Source of the DNA: JAVJSF01 sp040219555
GTDB lineage: Bacteria; Actinomycetota; Thermoleophilia; Miltoncostaeales; Miltoncostaeaceae
Length of the DNA stretch: 64,000 bases
NCBI GenBank assembly: GCA_040219555.1
Contig: JAVJSF010000009.1
Coordinates: forward strand, 124,001 to 188,000
Direction: 5' to 3'
Position numbers and translations under genes: made by a program
The notes under the pieces: model-generated
The model's database searches: none
What the model was told of the DNA's origin: nothing
Seen by the model: only the letters and a program-made list of their open reading frames with translations
Shown: positions 8,422-20,352 of the stretch, one piece after another
Numbering within the stretch: the stretch's first letter is position 1
Layout: each line of letters begins with the position of its first letter

Positions 8422-9117
8422 ATGAGTGCACCGGTGCTGCTGGTCCATGGTGCGTGGGGCGGCGCGTGGGCCTGGGGCTTCGTCCAGGCCGAGCTCGAGA
8501 AACTGGGCGTTCGGAGCACGGCGATCGACATGCCGACGCGCAGTGACGCCTCGGCCCGCCTGGCGGACGACGCTACGGCCGTCCGCACGGCACTGGAGCA
8601 GTTCGACGAGCCGGCCGTCGTGGTGGGCCACTCGTGGGCCGGCGTCACCATCACCGAGGCCTCGGCGGGCGACGACCGGGTGAAGCACCTCGTCTACACC
8701 TGCGCGATCCTCCCCGAAGACGGGATGTCGACCGGCGCCTACATGGCCGAGGACCCCACCCCCTCGAAGATCGGCGAGATCATCCGGGCCACCGACGACG
8801 GGATGTCGACGGTCGACCCCGAGGGCGCCCGCGAGGTGCTGTTCAACGACGTCCCCGCCGAGACCTCGGCGCCGATCATCGACGCCCTCGGCCCGCACGT
8901 GCTGGCGGTGTTCGGCGAGGCCCCGACGGCACTCGGATGGAAGGACCACCCCTCCACCTACATCCTGACCACCCAGGACCGGGTGTTCTCACCGGAACTG
9001 CAGCGCCGGATGGCCGCCAACGCCACGACCGTGGTCGAGGTCGACGCCGGCCACATCCCGGTACTCTCACGCGCCGCGGAGGTGGCCAAGGCCATCGCCG
9101 GGGCCGCTGCGGCCTGA
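8422..9117 (+). CDS. Alpha/beta hydrolase
   Basis: 231 residues, cytoplasmic, similar in plan to esterases of the plant methyl-ketone/salicylate esterase type. HGAWGG (about 9-14) forms the oxyanion loop and GHSWAG (about 74-79) holds the nucleophile Ser. TQDRVF supplies the acid, and DAGHIPVLS supplies the catalytic His near residue 213. GGGGGAAG before the ATG is the ribosome site. Substrate unknown; transcribed alone. Confidence 0.87.
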   Translation: MSAPVLLVHGAWGGAWAWGFVQAELEKLGVRSTAIDMPTRSDASARLADDATAVRTALEQFDEPAVVVGHSWAGVTITEASAGDDRVKHLVYTCAILPEDGMSTGAYMAEDPTPSKIGEIIRATDDGMSTVDPEGAREVLFNDVPAETSAPIIDALGPHVLAVFGEAPTALGWKDHPSTYILTTQDRVFSPELQRRMAANATTVVEVDAGHIPVLSRAAEVAKAIAGAAAA

Positions 9118-9172
9118 CGCAGGGACCCGGGCGGGGTTTACGTGACCGGGACCCGGGGAATGGATACAGATC

Positions 9173-11283
<2,111 letters not shown>

Positions 11284-11284
<1 letters not shown>

Positions 11285-13716
11285 TGCCCGCCGCCGACGC
11301 CGGCTCCGCCCGCGCGCCGATCGCCGCCACCTACCGGCTGCAGTTGCGCGCGGAGTTCGACTTCGACGCGGCCGCCGCGGCGGCGCCGCGGATCGCCGCG
11401 CTGGGGGCCACCCACCTGTACCTGTCGCCGATACTGCAGGCCGGGCCGGGAAGCGCACACGGGTACGACGTGGTGGACCACTCGCGTGTCTCGGCCGACC
11501 TCGGCGGCCCCGAGGGCTTCGCGCGCCTGGCCCGCGCGGCACGGGCGGAGGGTCTCGGCATCGTGGTGGACGTGGTGCCCAACCACATCGCCATCCCCAC
11601 GCCCGCATGGCACAACCCGGTGCTGTGGTCGGTGCTCCGCGACGGCCCCGGCGCGCCCGAGGCGCGCTGGTTCGACGTCGACTGGACCGCCGGCGACCGC
11701 GCGCTGCTGATGCCCGTCCTGGGCGGCCCCGTGGGCCGCTGCCTGCGCGACGGCGAGATCACCCTGGACCGCGACGGCACGGAACCGCTGGTGCGCTACC
11801 ACGAGCACGCCTTCCCGGTGCGCCCGGGCACGGAGGACCTGCCGCTCCCGGCGCTGCTGGACCGCCAGTGGTACCGCCTGGCGCACTGGCGGGTGGCGGA
11901 CGAGGAACTCAACTACCGCCGCTTCTTCGACGTCGACACCCTGGCCGGCGTGCGCGTCGAGTTGCCGGCGGTCTTCGCCGCCACCCACCGGGTGCTGCTG
12001 GACCTGCACGCGCGCGGCGACATCGACGGCTTCCGCATCGACCACCCCGACGGCCTGGCCGACCCCCGCGGCTACCTGCGCCGGCTGGCCGAGAGCACCG
12101 GGGGCGCGTGGGTGGTGGTGGAGAAGATCCTGGAGGGCGACGAACCCCTGCCCGGGGACTGGCCCTGTGAGGGCACCACCGGCTACGACGCGCTCAACCG
12201 CGTCATGGGGGTGCTGGTGGACCCCGCGGGCGCCGAGGCGCTCACCGCCACCTGGACCGACATGGGAGGTGCACCGCCGACGTTCGCCGAAGCCGCCGAG
12301 GCCGCGAAGCGCCAGGTGCTGGACGGGCCGCTGCGCGCCGAGGTGAACCGCCTGGTGGGGATCGCCGCGGCGATCTGCCACGCCGACATCATGCTGCGCG
12401 ACCACACCCGCCGGGCGCTGGAGGAGGCGCTGGTCGAGCTGCTTGTGGCCTTCCCCGTGTACCGGGCCTACGTGGTGCCGGGCGAGGACCCGGCGCCGGC
12501 GTCGCGGGCGCACCTGCGCGAGGCGTCCGCGCTGGCGTGCGACCGGGTCCCCGAGCGCGCCGACGAGGTCGACCTGCTCACGGAGCTCGCGCTGGCCCGG
12601 GGGCACCGCGACGCGCTGCGCGACGAGTTCTGTGTCCGCTTCCAGCAGACCTGCGGGCCGGTGATGGCCAAGGGGGTGGAGGACACCGCCTTCTACCGCC
12701 ACATGCGCCTGAGCGCCCTGAACGAGGTGGGCGGCGACCCGGGGGCCTTCGGCATCGACCCGGACCGTCTGCACGCCTGGGCCCACGCCCGCCAGGCGCG
12801 GCACCCGGTGGGCATGACGAGCCTGACCACCCACGACACCAAGCGCACCGAGGACGTCCGCGCGCGGCTGGTGGTGCTGTCGGAGATCGCGCAGGAGTGG
12901 CGCGAGCAGGTGCTGGCGTGGCATGCCGCCGCCGCTCCGCTGCGCCAGGGCGACGGGCCGCACCCGGCCGACGAGTACCTGATGTGGCAGACGCTGGTGG
13001 GCGCGTGGCCCATCGGCCCCGAGCGCCTCTGGCCGTACCTCGAGAAGGCGGTGCGCGAGGCCAAGCTGCGCACCGCCTGGACCGCGCCCGACCATGAATA
13101 CGAGGCATCGCTGCGGACCCTGGCCGAGGGGGTCCTGGCGGATCCCGCGCTCTCGGGCGAGGTGGCCTCGTTCGTGGCGCGCCTGGCGCCGGCCACCCGC
13201 GCCAACGTCCTCTCGCAGAAGCTGCTGCAGCTCGCCCTGCCCGGGGTGGTGGACGTCTACCAGGGCACCGAACTCGTCAGCCTGTCGCTGGTGGACCCCG
13301 ACAACCGCCGCCCGGTGGACCACGAGGACCGGCGGGTGCGCATGGAGCGCCTGGACGCGGGTGCGGCCCCGGCCGACCTGGACGACGAGAAGCTGCTGGT
13401 CACGATGCGCGCGCTGCGCCTGCGACGGGCGCACCCCGACTGGTTCGCCGGTGCGGACGCCAGCTACGAGGCGCTGCCTTCGGGCAGCGTCCACGCCGTG
13501 GGGATGCTGCGGGCGGGGCGCGTCGCGGCCGTGACGACCCGCCTCCCGGTGGGCCTGGAGCGCGGCGGCGGATGGGGCACGGCCGGGCTCGCGCTGCCCG
13601 AGGGCGACTGGCGCGATGTCCTCACCGGCCGGTCCGTGGCCGGGGGCGTCGTGCCGGTCGAGCGGGTGCTCGACCGGATGCCCGTGGCCCTGCTGGTACG
13701 CGAGGAGGACGCCTGA
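11284..13716 (+). CDS. treY: Malto-oligosyltrehalose synthase TreY
   Basis: An 810-residue GH13 enzyme that converts the reducing-end alpha-1,4 bond of malto-oligosaccharides to alpha,alpha-1,1, giving maltooligosyl-trehalose. Key sequences are the start AATYRLQL, the early motif SPILQAGPGSAHGYDVVDH, DGFRIDHPDGLADP (nucleophile Asp253), VVVEKILEGDEPLP (Glu280), MAKGVEDTAFYR and LTTHDTKRTEDVRAR (Asp518). Length and motif order match the family. It is joined to glgX and treZ by TGATG one-base overlaps. Confidence 0.97.
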
Positions 13717-15467
13717 TGGACTTCGCCGTGTGGGCTCCGACCGCCGGCGAGGTCGCCGTTCACGTGGACGGGGACGAGCGCCCGATGACCCGCGACGGCG
13801 ACGGCTGGTGGAGGGCGCCGGCCGGCGGGCCGGCGCACGGCACGCGCTACGCCTTCTCGGTGGACGGCGCCGGGCCGTGCCCGGACCCGCGGAGCCTGTG
13901 GCAGCCCGACGGCGTGCACGCCCGGAGCGCCGTCTACGACCACGCCCGCCACGCCTGGGGCGACGCCGGCTGGGCCGGGCGCCCGCTGGCCGGCGCGGTG
14001 ATCTACGAGTTGCACGTGGGCACCTTCACGCCCGCCGGCACGCTGGCCGGCGCCGCCGAGCGCCTGGACCACCTGGTGGACCTCGGCATCACCCATGTCG
14101 AGTTGATGCCGCTGGCCGCGTTCGACGGGACCCACGGCTGGGGCTACGACGGGGTGCACCTGTGGGCCGTGCACGAGCCCTACGGCGGCCCCGACGCGCT
14201 GAAGGCCTTCGTCGACGCGTGTCACGCCCGCGGGCTCGCGGTGGTGCTGGATGTCGTCTACAACCACCTCGGCCCCAGCGGCAACCGACTGCCGCAGATC
14301 GCCCCGTACTTCGCCGGGCACCACCACACCCCGTGGGGCGCGGCGGTGAACCTCGACGGGCCGCACTCGGACGGGGTGCGCGAGTGGATCATCGGCAACG
14401 CGCGCTCGTGGCTGGTGGACTTCCACCTGGACGGGCTGCGCCTGGACGCCGTCCACGCACTGCGCGACGACCGCGCGCTGCACATCCTGGAGGAGCTCTC
14501 GGCCGAGGTGGACGCCTGGTCGGCGGCGCTCGGCCGGCCGCTGTCGCTCATCGCCGAGTCCGACCGCAACGACCCGGCCACCGTCACCCCGCGCGCCGCC
14601 GGCGGGCGCGGGATACACGCCCAGTGGAACGACGACCTGCACCACGCCCTGCACGCCCTGCTCACGGGGGAGCGCCACGGCTACTACGGCGACTTCGGCG
14701 ACCCGGCCACCCTTGCCCACGCCCTCACGCGCATGTTCGTGCACGACGGCGGCCACTCGGCCTTCCGCGGGCGCCGGCACGGCCGGCCGGTGGACACCGC
14801 GACCACGCCGGGCTGGCGTTTCGTCTGCTCGCTGCAGACCCACGACCAGGTGGGCAACCGGGCGCGGGGCGACCGCCTGTCGCCCGCGCTCGACCCGCGC
14901 CTGCTGCGGATCGGCGCCGGCCTGCTGCTGAGCGCGCCCTCCACCCCGATGCTGTTCATGGGCGAGGAGTGGGCCGCGGGCACCCCGTGGTGCTACTTCA
15001 CCTCGTTCCCGGACCCGGAACTGGGACGAGCGGTCTCGGAGGGCCGACGCGGCGAGTTCGCCGGGCACGGCTGGGACACCGAGGACGTGCCCGACCCGCA
15101 GGACCCCGCCACCTTCACCGGCTCGCGGCTGGACTGGGGCGAGCGCGAGCGAGAGCCGCATGCCGGCATGCTGGCCTGGTACCGCGCGCTGATCGCGCTG
15201 CGCCGCACCCAGCCGGACATCGCCGACCCGCGCCTGGACCGGGTGCGGTGCGCGGTCGACGATGACGCCGGCACCATCGTCGTGCACCGCGGTGGGTTCC
15301 GCGTGGTGGCCAACCTGGCCGAGGAGCGGCGGACCGTCGGCCTGGACGCGCCGGTGCGGGCCTGCGCCCTGGCCTCGGAGGACTGGGGCCCCGAGGAGGG
15401 CACGGTGGCCCCCGCCCTGCCGGCGCGCTCCCTGGCCGTGCTGGCCGTGGGGGACGCGCCGGCCTGA
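13716..15467 (+). CDS. treZ: Malto-oligosyltrehalose trehalohydrolase TreZ
   Basis: A 583-residue GH13 hydrolase that releases trehalose from maltooligosyl-trehalose. It starts MDFAVWAPTAGEVAVHVDG, a CBM48-like module. The barrel motifs are VLDVVYNHLGPSGN, DGLRLDAVHAL (Asp244), LIAESDRND (Glu281) and LQTHDQVGN (Asp377). GAGGAGG precedes the ATG, whose A is the last base of the treY stop. The gene ends 12 nt from the convergent sortase-fusion gene. Confidence 0.97.
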   Translation: MDFAVWAPTAGEVAVHVDGDERPMTRDGDGWWRAPAGGPAHGTRYAFSVDGAGPCPDPRSLWQPDGVHARSAVYDHARHAWGDAGWAGRPLAGAVIYELHVGTFTPAGTLAGAAERLDHLVDLGITHVELMPLAAFDGTHGWGYDGVHLWAVHEPYGGPDALKAFVDACHARGLAVVLDVVYNHLGPSGNRLPQIAPYFAGHHHTPWGAAVNLDGPHSDGVREWIIGNARSWLVDFHLDGLRLDAVHALRDDRALHILEELSAEVDAWSAALGRPLSLIAESDRNDPATVTPRAAGGRGIHAQWNDDLHHALHALLTGERHGYYGDFGDPATLAHALTRMFVHDGGHSAFRGRRHGRPVDTATTPGWRFVCSLQTHDQVGNRARGDRLSPALDPRLLRIGAGLLLSAPSTPMLFMGEEWAAGTPWCYFTSFPDPELGRAVSEGRRGEFAGHGWDTEDVPDPQDPATFTGSRLDWGEREREPHAGMLAWYRALIALRRTQPDIADPRLDRVRCAVDDDAGTIVVHRGGFRVVANLAEERRTVGLDAPVRACALASEDWGPEEGTVAPALPARSLAVLAVGDAPA

Positions 15468-15479
15468 CCCCCGGCGGGC

Positions 15480-18266
15480 CTACACCGGCACGGCCGTCAC
15501 CACGACGTTGTCCAGGTAGCTCCCGCTGGCCCGGTCGAAGGGGCCGCCGCAGGTCACCAGCACCAGCCGCTCGCGCCCCCTGAGGCTGTAGATGTTGTCC
15601 GGCAGCCTGTCCTTCAGCACCCGCCGCACCGACACGATGCGGTACGTGCGCGTGCGCCGGTCGGCGCTCGTGACCTGAACGCGCTGACCGGGCCGGGCGC
15701 GCCGCGTGAGGGCGAAGAACGCCCCCGGGCCGCGCCGGGCCGAGTCCACGTGGCCGGCGATCAGCGTGGCGCCGGTCCGGTCGCCCGGGCTGGCCCCGTC
15801 GCGCCACCAGCCGGCGCGGCGGATGTCCACCGGCACGGCGAGCTCACCGCGGGCCAGGTTGATCGTCGCCGGCAGCACCCGCGTGTCGATGCCCAGCTGG
15901 GGACTGCGCACCCGCACCGGCCGGTCGCCCGGGTCGGCCTGGGTGGCCCGCTGGACACCGGGCGAGCCGAGGCGCTCGTCGGCGCGGCCGGTGTTGATCA
16001 CCGGCGCGGCCAGGGCCGTCTCGGCCACCAGGCCGCACTCGCCCTGGAAGCCACCCACCAGGCCGTCCTCCACCAGGCGCTCGCGGTAGCTGTAGATGCC
16101 GACGCGCTCCACCCGCACCGGCCGGGTGCGGTAGGTGCCGTCACCCGGCACGCGCACGGTCCCCTCCCACACCGGGCTGGTGTCGCAGCGGATCGCGGCG
16201 CGGCTGGAGAAGGGGCCGAACAGCTGCACCTCGACCGTGGCCGGGGTGCGGCCGAGCCCCCGGACCCTGAGGCGGTCGAACAGCGCGCCGCCCGGCTTCA
16301 GCACCTCGCGCGAGGCGAGGGTGGTCACGGTCGGGCTCGCGGTGGTCTCGGTGGTCTCGGCCGGCTCCCCGCAGGGGGTCACGACAGGGTCGAAGGCCTC
16401 CGTGCCCTCGATGGTCATGCGGTACGTGTAGTACCCCGCGGCGGGCAGGCGCACCGGAGCGGTGGTCGTGCGGCCGTCGCCCTCAGCGGCGAAGCTGCCG
16501 GTCCACTGCGGGCTGCCCTCGCAGTCCATGGCCTCGCGCGTGGGGTAGGGGCCCCACAGCTCGGCGGTGACCGTCGCCCGCAGGGCGCCCAGGCCGCTGA
16601 TGTCCACGAGGTCGGTGACGCGATCGCCGGGCTCGGTCCGCTGGTCGCTGATGCGGGTGCTCACGACCGGCGTGCCGCGGGCGACGGTGGTCTCGGTCGC
16701 CAGACCGCACGCGCTCTGCTGGGCGCGCACGAAGCCCTGGGTGCCGATCGACTCGGTGTAGGTGTAGTAGCCGGCGGTGTCCAGGGTCACCGGCGCGGTC
16801 TGGTAGACGCCGTCACCGGTCGCCGTGATCCGGCCGGCCCAGTACGGCTCACCGTCGCAGGCCATCGCCTCCCGGGTGGGGAACGGCCCGTACAGGCGCA
16901 CGTCCACATCCGCCGTCTCGCCGGCCAGGCCGGAGACGTTCACGCTGTCGAAGATCTGCGCCCCCGGGGCCGTCGACTGCTGGCTGACCTGGGTGACCAC
17001 CCCCGGCTGGGTCTCCACCACGAAGGTCTCGGCAGGGATGCCGCAGGCCGTCGACACCGGATTGAGGTCCTGGTCGCCGGCGATCTCGACGCGGTAGGTG
17101 TAGAAGCCCACCGAGGCGGGGACGTACGCCGGGCTCTCGACCGTGCCGGAGCTGTCCACGCTCACGCTCGCGCGCGCCACCGGCTCCCCCGTGCAGACGA
17201 TCGCCTCGCGACTACGGAACGGGCCGTACAGCAGCGAGGTGACCTCGATGCCGCGACCCTCCGGGACGCCAATGAGGCGGATCTCGTCGCGGCTGCCCTC
17301 ACCCAGCAGCAGCACGTCGGGCAGCGCGGTGGTGGAGACGCGGATGGTGGCCTTCCGGGCATCCACGGCACCGGCCGCGGTCACCGACTGACTCGCCGGC
17401 GCCGCCAGGCGCTGGCCGTTGCGCCGGGCGGCGGCGGTGGTGGGCCGGAAGTAGTCGGGGAGGTCCGCGGCCAACTCGTCCGCGGTCGCCCGGATGAGCA
17501 CCCGCCCGGCGCCGCTCGGCACGAAGCGCACCCGGGCCAGACCGCGCGCGTTGGTGCGCACCCGGGCCGGCACGCGCGCGTTGTCGGCGTCCAGCGAGAT
17601 GACCGCGTTGCGCACCGGCGTGCCGCGCGAGGTGGCCAGGCGGACGATGGCCGCCGCCGGCGCGCCCGCGACCGCCCTGCGCGGCATCCGCACGCGCAGG
17701 GAGTACGGGCCGTGCAGGCGCGTGGCCTCGCGGTCGATGCGGTTGAACTGCCTCACCACGGCCGGGCCGAGGACCGAGGGGTCCACCTCACCCGGGCGCC
17801 CGTCGCCCATCATCTCGTGCACGTACAGCATCACCGCGGCCTGCCGGCCGGGGTTGTCGCTGCGCCCGTAGGTCCACAGCGCATAGCTCATCTTGCGCTG
17901 GTTGATCACCGGTACCACCCGGCCGTCGCGATTGCGCAGGCCGGCGGCGCGCAGCGGGGCGAAGCGCGAAGCGGGGCGCGGGTACCAGAAGCGCAGGTCG
18001 ATGCAGAACGTCGGGAGGTCGACCTCGGGCACCGCGCCGCGGAAGTCGCCGAACCAGCGGATGCCGTAGCGGTAGGTCTCGTAGCGACCCACCCCGTTGG
18101 TGTCGCAGATGTTGCGCCCGCCCTCGGAACAGGGGTCGTTGCGGTTCGGAGGCGCGGCGGCCTCCGAGGGCGGAGCGCCGGCCAGGAGCGCCAGCAGGGC
18201 GAGCAGCGCGACCGCCATCGCCGGCCGCACGGCGGTGAACGGGACACGACGACGAGCGGCACTCAT
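15480..18266 (-). CDS. Exported thioester-like / four-repeat / class F sortase fusion protein
   Basis: 928 residues. A signal peptide (1-37) precedes an N-terminal domain with FCID (Cys88) and GRQAAVMLYVHE (Gln142), the Cys-Gln layout of thioester (TQXA-type) adhesion domains. Residues 195-270 look like an Ig-like fold. Four repeats of about 110 residues (305-750) each carry a GPaxxRExxxC core, a GYYTYR-like strand and a C-G near the end, suggesting one disulfide each. The last 140 residues are a class F sortase: AGHVDS (His839), LVTCGGPFD (Cys906), then DRASGSYLDNVVV (Arg912). No LPxTG motif is visible. The ATG at 18266 follows GTGGAGTCCAC. The domain identities of the N-terminal half are inference; the sortase is clear. 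Confidence 0.88.
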   Translation of the reverse strand: MSAARRRVPFTAVRPAMAVALLALLALLAGAPPSEAAAPPNRNDPCSEGGRNICDTNGVGRYETYRYGIRWFGDFRGAVPEVDLPTFCIDLRFWYPRPASRFAPLRAAGLRNRDGRVVPVINQRKMSYALWTYGRSDNPGRQAAVMLYVHEMMGDGRPGEVDPSVLGPAVVRQFNRIDREATRLHGPYSLRVRMPRRAVAGAPAAAIVRLATSRGTPVRNAVISLDADNARVPARVRTNARGLARVRFVPSGAGRVLIRATADELAADLPDYFRPTTAAARRNGQRLAAPASQSVTAAGAVDARKATIRVSTTALPDVLLLGEGSRDEIRLIGVPEGRGIEVTSLLYGPFRSREAIVCTGEPVARASVSVDSSGTVESPAYVPASVGFYTYRVEIAGDQDLNPVSTACGIPAETFVVETQPGVVTQVSQQSTAPGAQIFDSVNVSGLAGETADVDVRLYGPFPTREAMACDGEPYWAGRITATGDGVYQTAPVTLDTAGYYTYTESIGTQGFVRAQQSACGLATETTVARGTPVVSTRISDQRTEPGDRVTDLVDISGLGALRATVTAELWGPYPTREAMDCEGSPQWTGSFAAEGDGRTTTAPVRLPAAGYYTYRMTIEGTEAFDPVVTPCGEPAETTETTASPTVTTLASREVLKPGGALFDRLRVRGLGRTPATVEVQLFGPFSSRAAIRCDTSPVWEGTVRVPGDGTYRTRPVRVERVGIYSYRERLVEDGLVGGFQGECGLVAETALAAPVINTGRADERLGSPGVQRATQADPGDRPVRVRSPQLGIDTRVLPATINLARGELAVPVDIRRAGWWRDGASPGDRTGATLIAGHVDSARRGPGAFFALTRRARPGQRVQVTSADRRTRTYRIVSVRRVLKDRLPDNIYSLRGRERLVLVTCGGPFDRASGSYLDNVVVTAVPV
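16017..17354 (-). repeat. Four tandem protein-level repeats of about 110 residues
   Basis: Repeat units run at 17354-17028, 17027-16692, 16691-16353 and 16352-16017. Each holds a LxGPxxxREAxxC segment, a Gly-rich turn, a GxYxYR strand and a second Cys followed by Gly. The units differ in detail, so this is an old duplication rather than a recent expansion. Confidence 0.85.
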
Positions 18267-18354
18267 GTGGACTCCACGGGGCAAGGGCGGGCGCGCTGCC
18301 TTTCTACCAGTGCCGGCGCGTCCAGGTCGCCTCATGCGAGTGGTCCGCGCGCGA

Positions 18355-18370
18355 TCGCGGCCGGCCGCGA
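18355..18370. promoter_or_regulatory. 16-nt perfect palindrome, possible operator
   Basis: TCGCGGCCGGCCGCGA lies between the divergent sortase-fusion gene (start 18266) and the DUF1737-metZ operon (start 18437). The position suits a regulator binding site, but a palindrome built only of G and C arises easily at this composition. Confidence 0.3.
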
Positions 18371-18436
18371 CGGCCCGCGCACGCCGCGCCGGTCTGCCAA
18401 CCTGAGGTGATCAGCAGCCGACCTGGGATGTCACCG

Positions 18437-18631
18437 ATGGCCGACGAGACCCCCGAGCGTCTTCCCTACCGCGTCCTCACCGGACCCGACGACCGCAGCT
18501 TCTGCGAGCGGGTCTCGGCCGCGCTGGACGAGGGGTACATGCTCCACGGGGGCCCGGCCCTGACCTTCGACGGGCAGCGCGTCATCGTGGCCCAGGCCGT
18601 GATCCTGCCCGGCGCGGGCGGCGTCGCATGA
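18437..18631 (+). CDS. DUF1737 domain protein
   Basis: A 64-residue small protein: YRVLTGPDDRSFCERVSAAL, then GYMLHGGPALTFDGQRVIVAQAV, the DUF1737 pattern. Function unknown. The last four bases ATGA overlap the metZ start, so the two are co-translated; a role beside sulfur amino acid synthesis is suggested only by that coupling. ATG 18437 is chosen; an ATG at 18428 is an equally simple alternative. Confidence 0.8.
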   Translation: MADETPERLPYRVLTGPDDRSFCERVSAALDEGYMLHGGPALTFDGQRVIVAQAVILPGAGGVA

Positions 18632-19842
18632 GCGGCGAGGAGCCGATCGACCCGGCCACCGGCCGCCGTCTGCGCCCCGACACGATCGCGGTCCGCGGCG
18701 GCCTCCATCGCACCGGATTCGACGAGACCGCCGAGGCCCTGTTCCTCACCCAGGGGTACGTCTACCCCTCCGCGGCCGCGGCCGAGGCCGCCTTCGCCGG
18801 CGAGCTCGATCACTACGTCTACTCGCGCTACGGGAACCCCACCGTCTCGTCCTTCGAGGAGCGCCTTGCGCTGCTGGAGGGCGCCGAGGCCTGCTTCGCA
18901 ACGGCCAGCGGCATGGCGGCGGTGTTCAACTCACTCGCCGGGATCCTCGAGTCGGGCGACCGCGTGGTGGCCTCGCGCGCGCTGTTCGGCTCGTGCTTCA
19001 TCATCCTGGCCGACCTGCTGCCGCGCTGGGGCATCCACACGGACTTCGTGGACGGGCACGACCTGGAGCAGTGGGAGCGGGCCCTCGCCACGCCGGCCCA
19101 GGCCGTGTTCTTCGAGTCGCCCTCCAACCCCATGCAGGACCTCATCGACATCGCGGCGGTGTGCGACCTGGCCCACGCGGCCGGCGCCCGCGTGGTGATC
19201 GACAACGTGTTCGCCACCCCGCTGCTGCAGAAGCCGCTCGAGCTGGGCGCCGATGTGGTGGTCTACTCGGCCACCAAACACATCGACGGCCAGGGGCGCG
19301 TGCTGGGCGGGGCGATCCTGGGCAAGGAGGGCTACATCCGCGGCAGCGTCGAGCCGCTGATGCGCCACACCGGGCCGTCGATGAGCCCGTTCAACGCCTG
19401 GGTGCTGGTGAAGAGCATCGAGACCATGCGGCTGCGGGTGGAGCATCAGTGCGCGTCGGCGCTCGCGATCGCCCGCCACCTGGAGGAACACCGGTCCGTC
19501 GCCGGGGTGCGGTACCCCTACATCGAGAGCCACCCGCAGCACGCGCTGGCGAGGGCGCAGATGAGCGCGGGCGGCACCGTGGTGACCTTCACCGTCGACG
19601 CGCCGCCCGAGCGGGCCAAGGAGCGGGCCTTCGCGGTGCTCGACGCCCTGCGCGTCGTCGACATCTCCAACAACCTCGGCGACGCCAAGTCGCTCACCAC
19701 CCACCCGGCCACCACCACCCACCGGCGCCTCAGCCCCGAGGCGCGTGCGGCGGCCGGCATCACCGACGGGGTCATCCGCCTGTCGGTGGGGCTGGAGGAC
19801 GTGGACGACCTGATCGAGGACCTGGACGGCGCCCTGGCCTGA
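18628..19842 (+). CDS. metZ: O-succinylhomoserine sulfhydrylase MetZ
   Basis: A 404-residue PLP enzyme of the Cys/Met metabolism family that makes homocysteine from an activated homoserine and sulfide. The PLP lysine is Lys217 in SATKHIDGQGRVLGGA, whose HIDGQGR extension is the usual mark of MetZ rather than MetB. Other family landmarks are YSRYGNPT, TASGMAAVF, FFESPSNP and DNVFATP. Near the end, DAKSLTTHPATTTH matches the substrate-carboxylate region. It is coupled to the DUF1737 gene upstream. Confidence 0.95.
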   Translation: MSGEEPIDPATGRRLRPDTIAVRGGLHRTGFDETAEALFLTQGYVYPSAAAAEAAFAGELDHYVYSRYGNPTVSSFEERLALLEGAEACFATASGMAAVFNSLAGILESGDRVVASRALFGSCFIILADLLPRWGIHTDFVDGHDLEQWERALATPAQAVFFESPSNPMQDLIDIAAVCDLAHAAGARVVIDNVFATPLLQKPLELGADVVVYSATKHIDGQGRVLGGAILGKEGYIRGSVEPLMRHTGPSMSPFNAWVLVKSIETMRLRVEHQCASALAIARHLEEHRSVAGVRYPYIESHPQHALARAQMSAGGTVVTFTVDAPPERAKERAFAVLDALRVVDISNNLGDAKSLTTHPATTTHRRLSPEARAAAGITDGVIRLSVGLEDVDDLIEDLDGALA

Positions 19843-19938
19843 GCGGCGCCGGCGGGCGCCCGATGGGGTTGCCAAGCCCGGTCCGATGCGGGAGGGTTGT
19901 CCCGGCAAGTTCGTCACATATCGCACGAGGGGGCAACG

Positions 19939-20157
19939 ATGGCCGACGGAAGTGTCTACATCGTCACGGAGCTGGTGGGCACCAGCACCGAGTCGTGGGA
20001 GGACGCCGCCCTGGTGGCGTTGCGTACCGCGTCCAAGACGCTGCGCGACCTCCGCGTCGCCGAGGTCCTCAAGCAGGACATCCTGATCGACGACGACGGC
20101 TCGGTGGCCCGCTTCCGCACCCGGATCAGCGTGTCGTTCCGGTACGACAAGGACTGA
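19939..20157 (+). CDS. Dodecin family protein
   Basis: 72 residues matching the dodecin plan: VYIVTELVGTS, a helix WEDAALVALRTASKTLRDL, then VLKQDIL and a final strand FRTRISVSFRYD. Dodecins form hollow dodecamers that store flavin or coenzyme A. The typical flavin-stacking Trp of the archaeal type sits elsewhere here, so the ligand is uncertain. ATG 19939 follows GAGGGGG. An upstream ATG at 19897 lacks support. Confidence 0.85.
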   Translation: MADGSVYIVTELVGTSTESWEDAALVALRTASKTLRDLRVAEVLKQDILIDDDGSVARFRTRISVSFRYDKD

Positions 20158-20175
20158 GGCGGCCCGTCCGCCGCC

Positions 20176-20205
20176 GGGCCGCGCCCCGCGATCCGGGCGC
20201 GGCCC
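20176..20205 (+). terminator. Hairpin terminator after the dodecin gene
   Basis: A perfect 11-bp stem (20176-20186 with 20195-20205) and an 8-nt loop, 18 nt after the stop codon. No T tract. Confidence 0.6.
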
Positions 20206-20352
20206 GCGCCACCGGTGGTACAAACCGGATCTGACGGCGTGCGGCCACCAGGCTCAGGTCCGGCACCGGTAGGCCCGATGGACAGGCCACGGGGTCGCAC
20301 ATATGGTCCGCGGCCCGAAGGTACGGCCCACGGAACCTGTAAAGGTGCTCCC

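Noticed and set aside
15750..18410. A long plus-strand frame opposite the sortase-fusion gene
   Set aside because: Rich in Gly, Arg, Ala and His with no domain pattern; the minus strand has a signal peptide, repeats and sortase active-site residues.
18267..18436. Possible SAM riboswitch before the DUF1737-metZ operon
   Set aside because: The stretch forms GC palindromes, but I could not trace the conserved core of any SAM riboswitch class.
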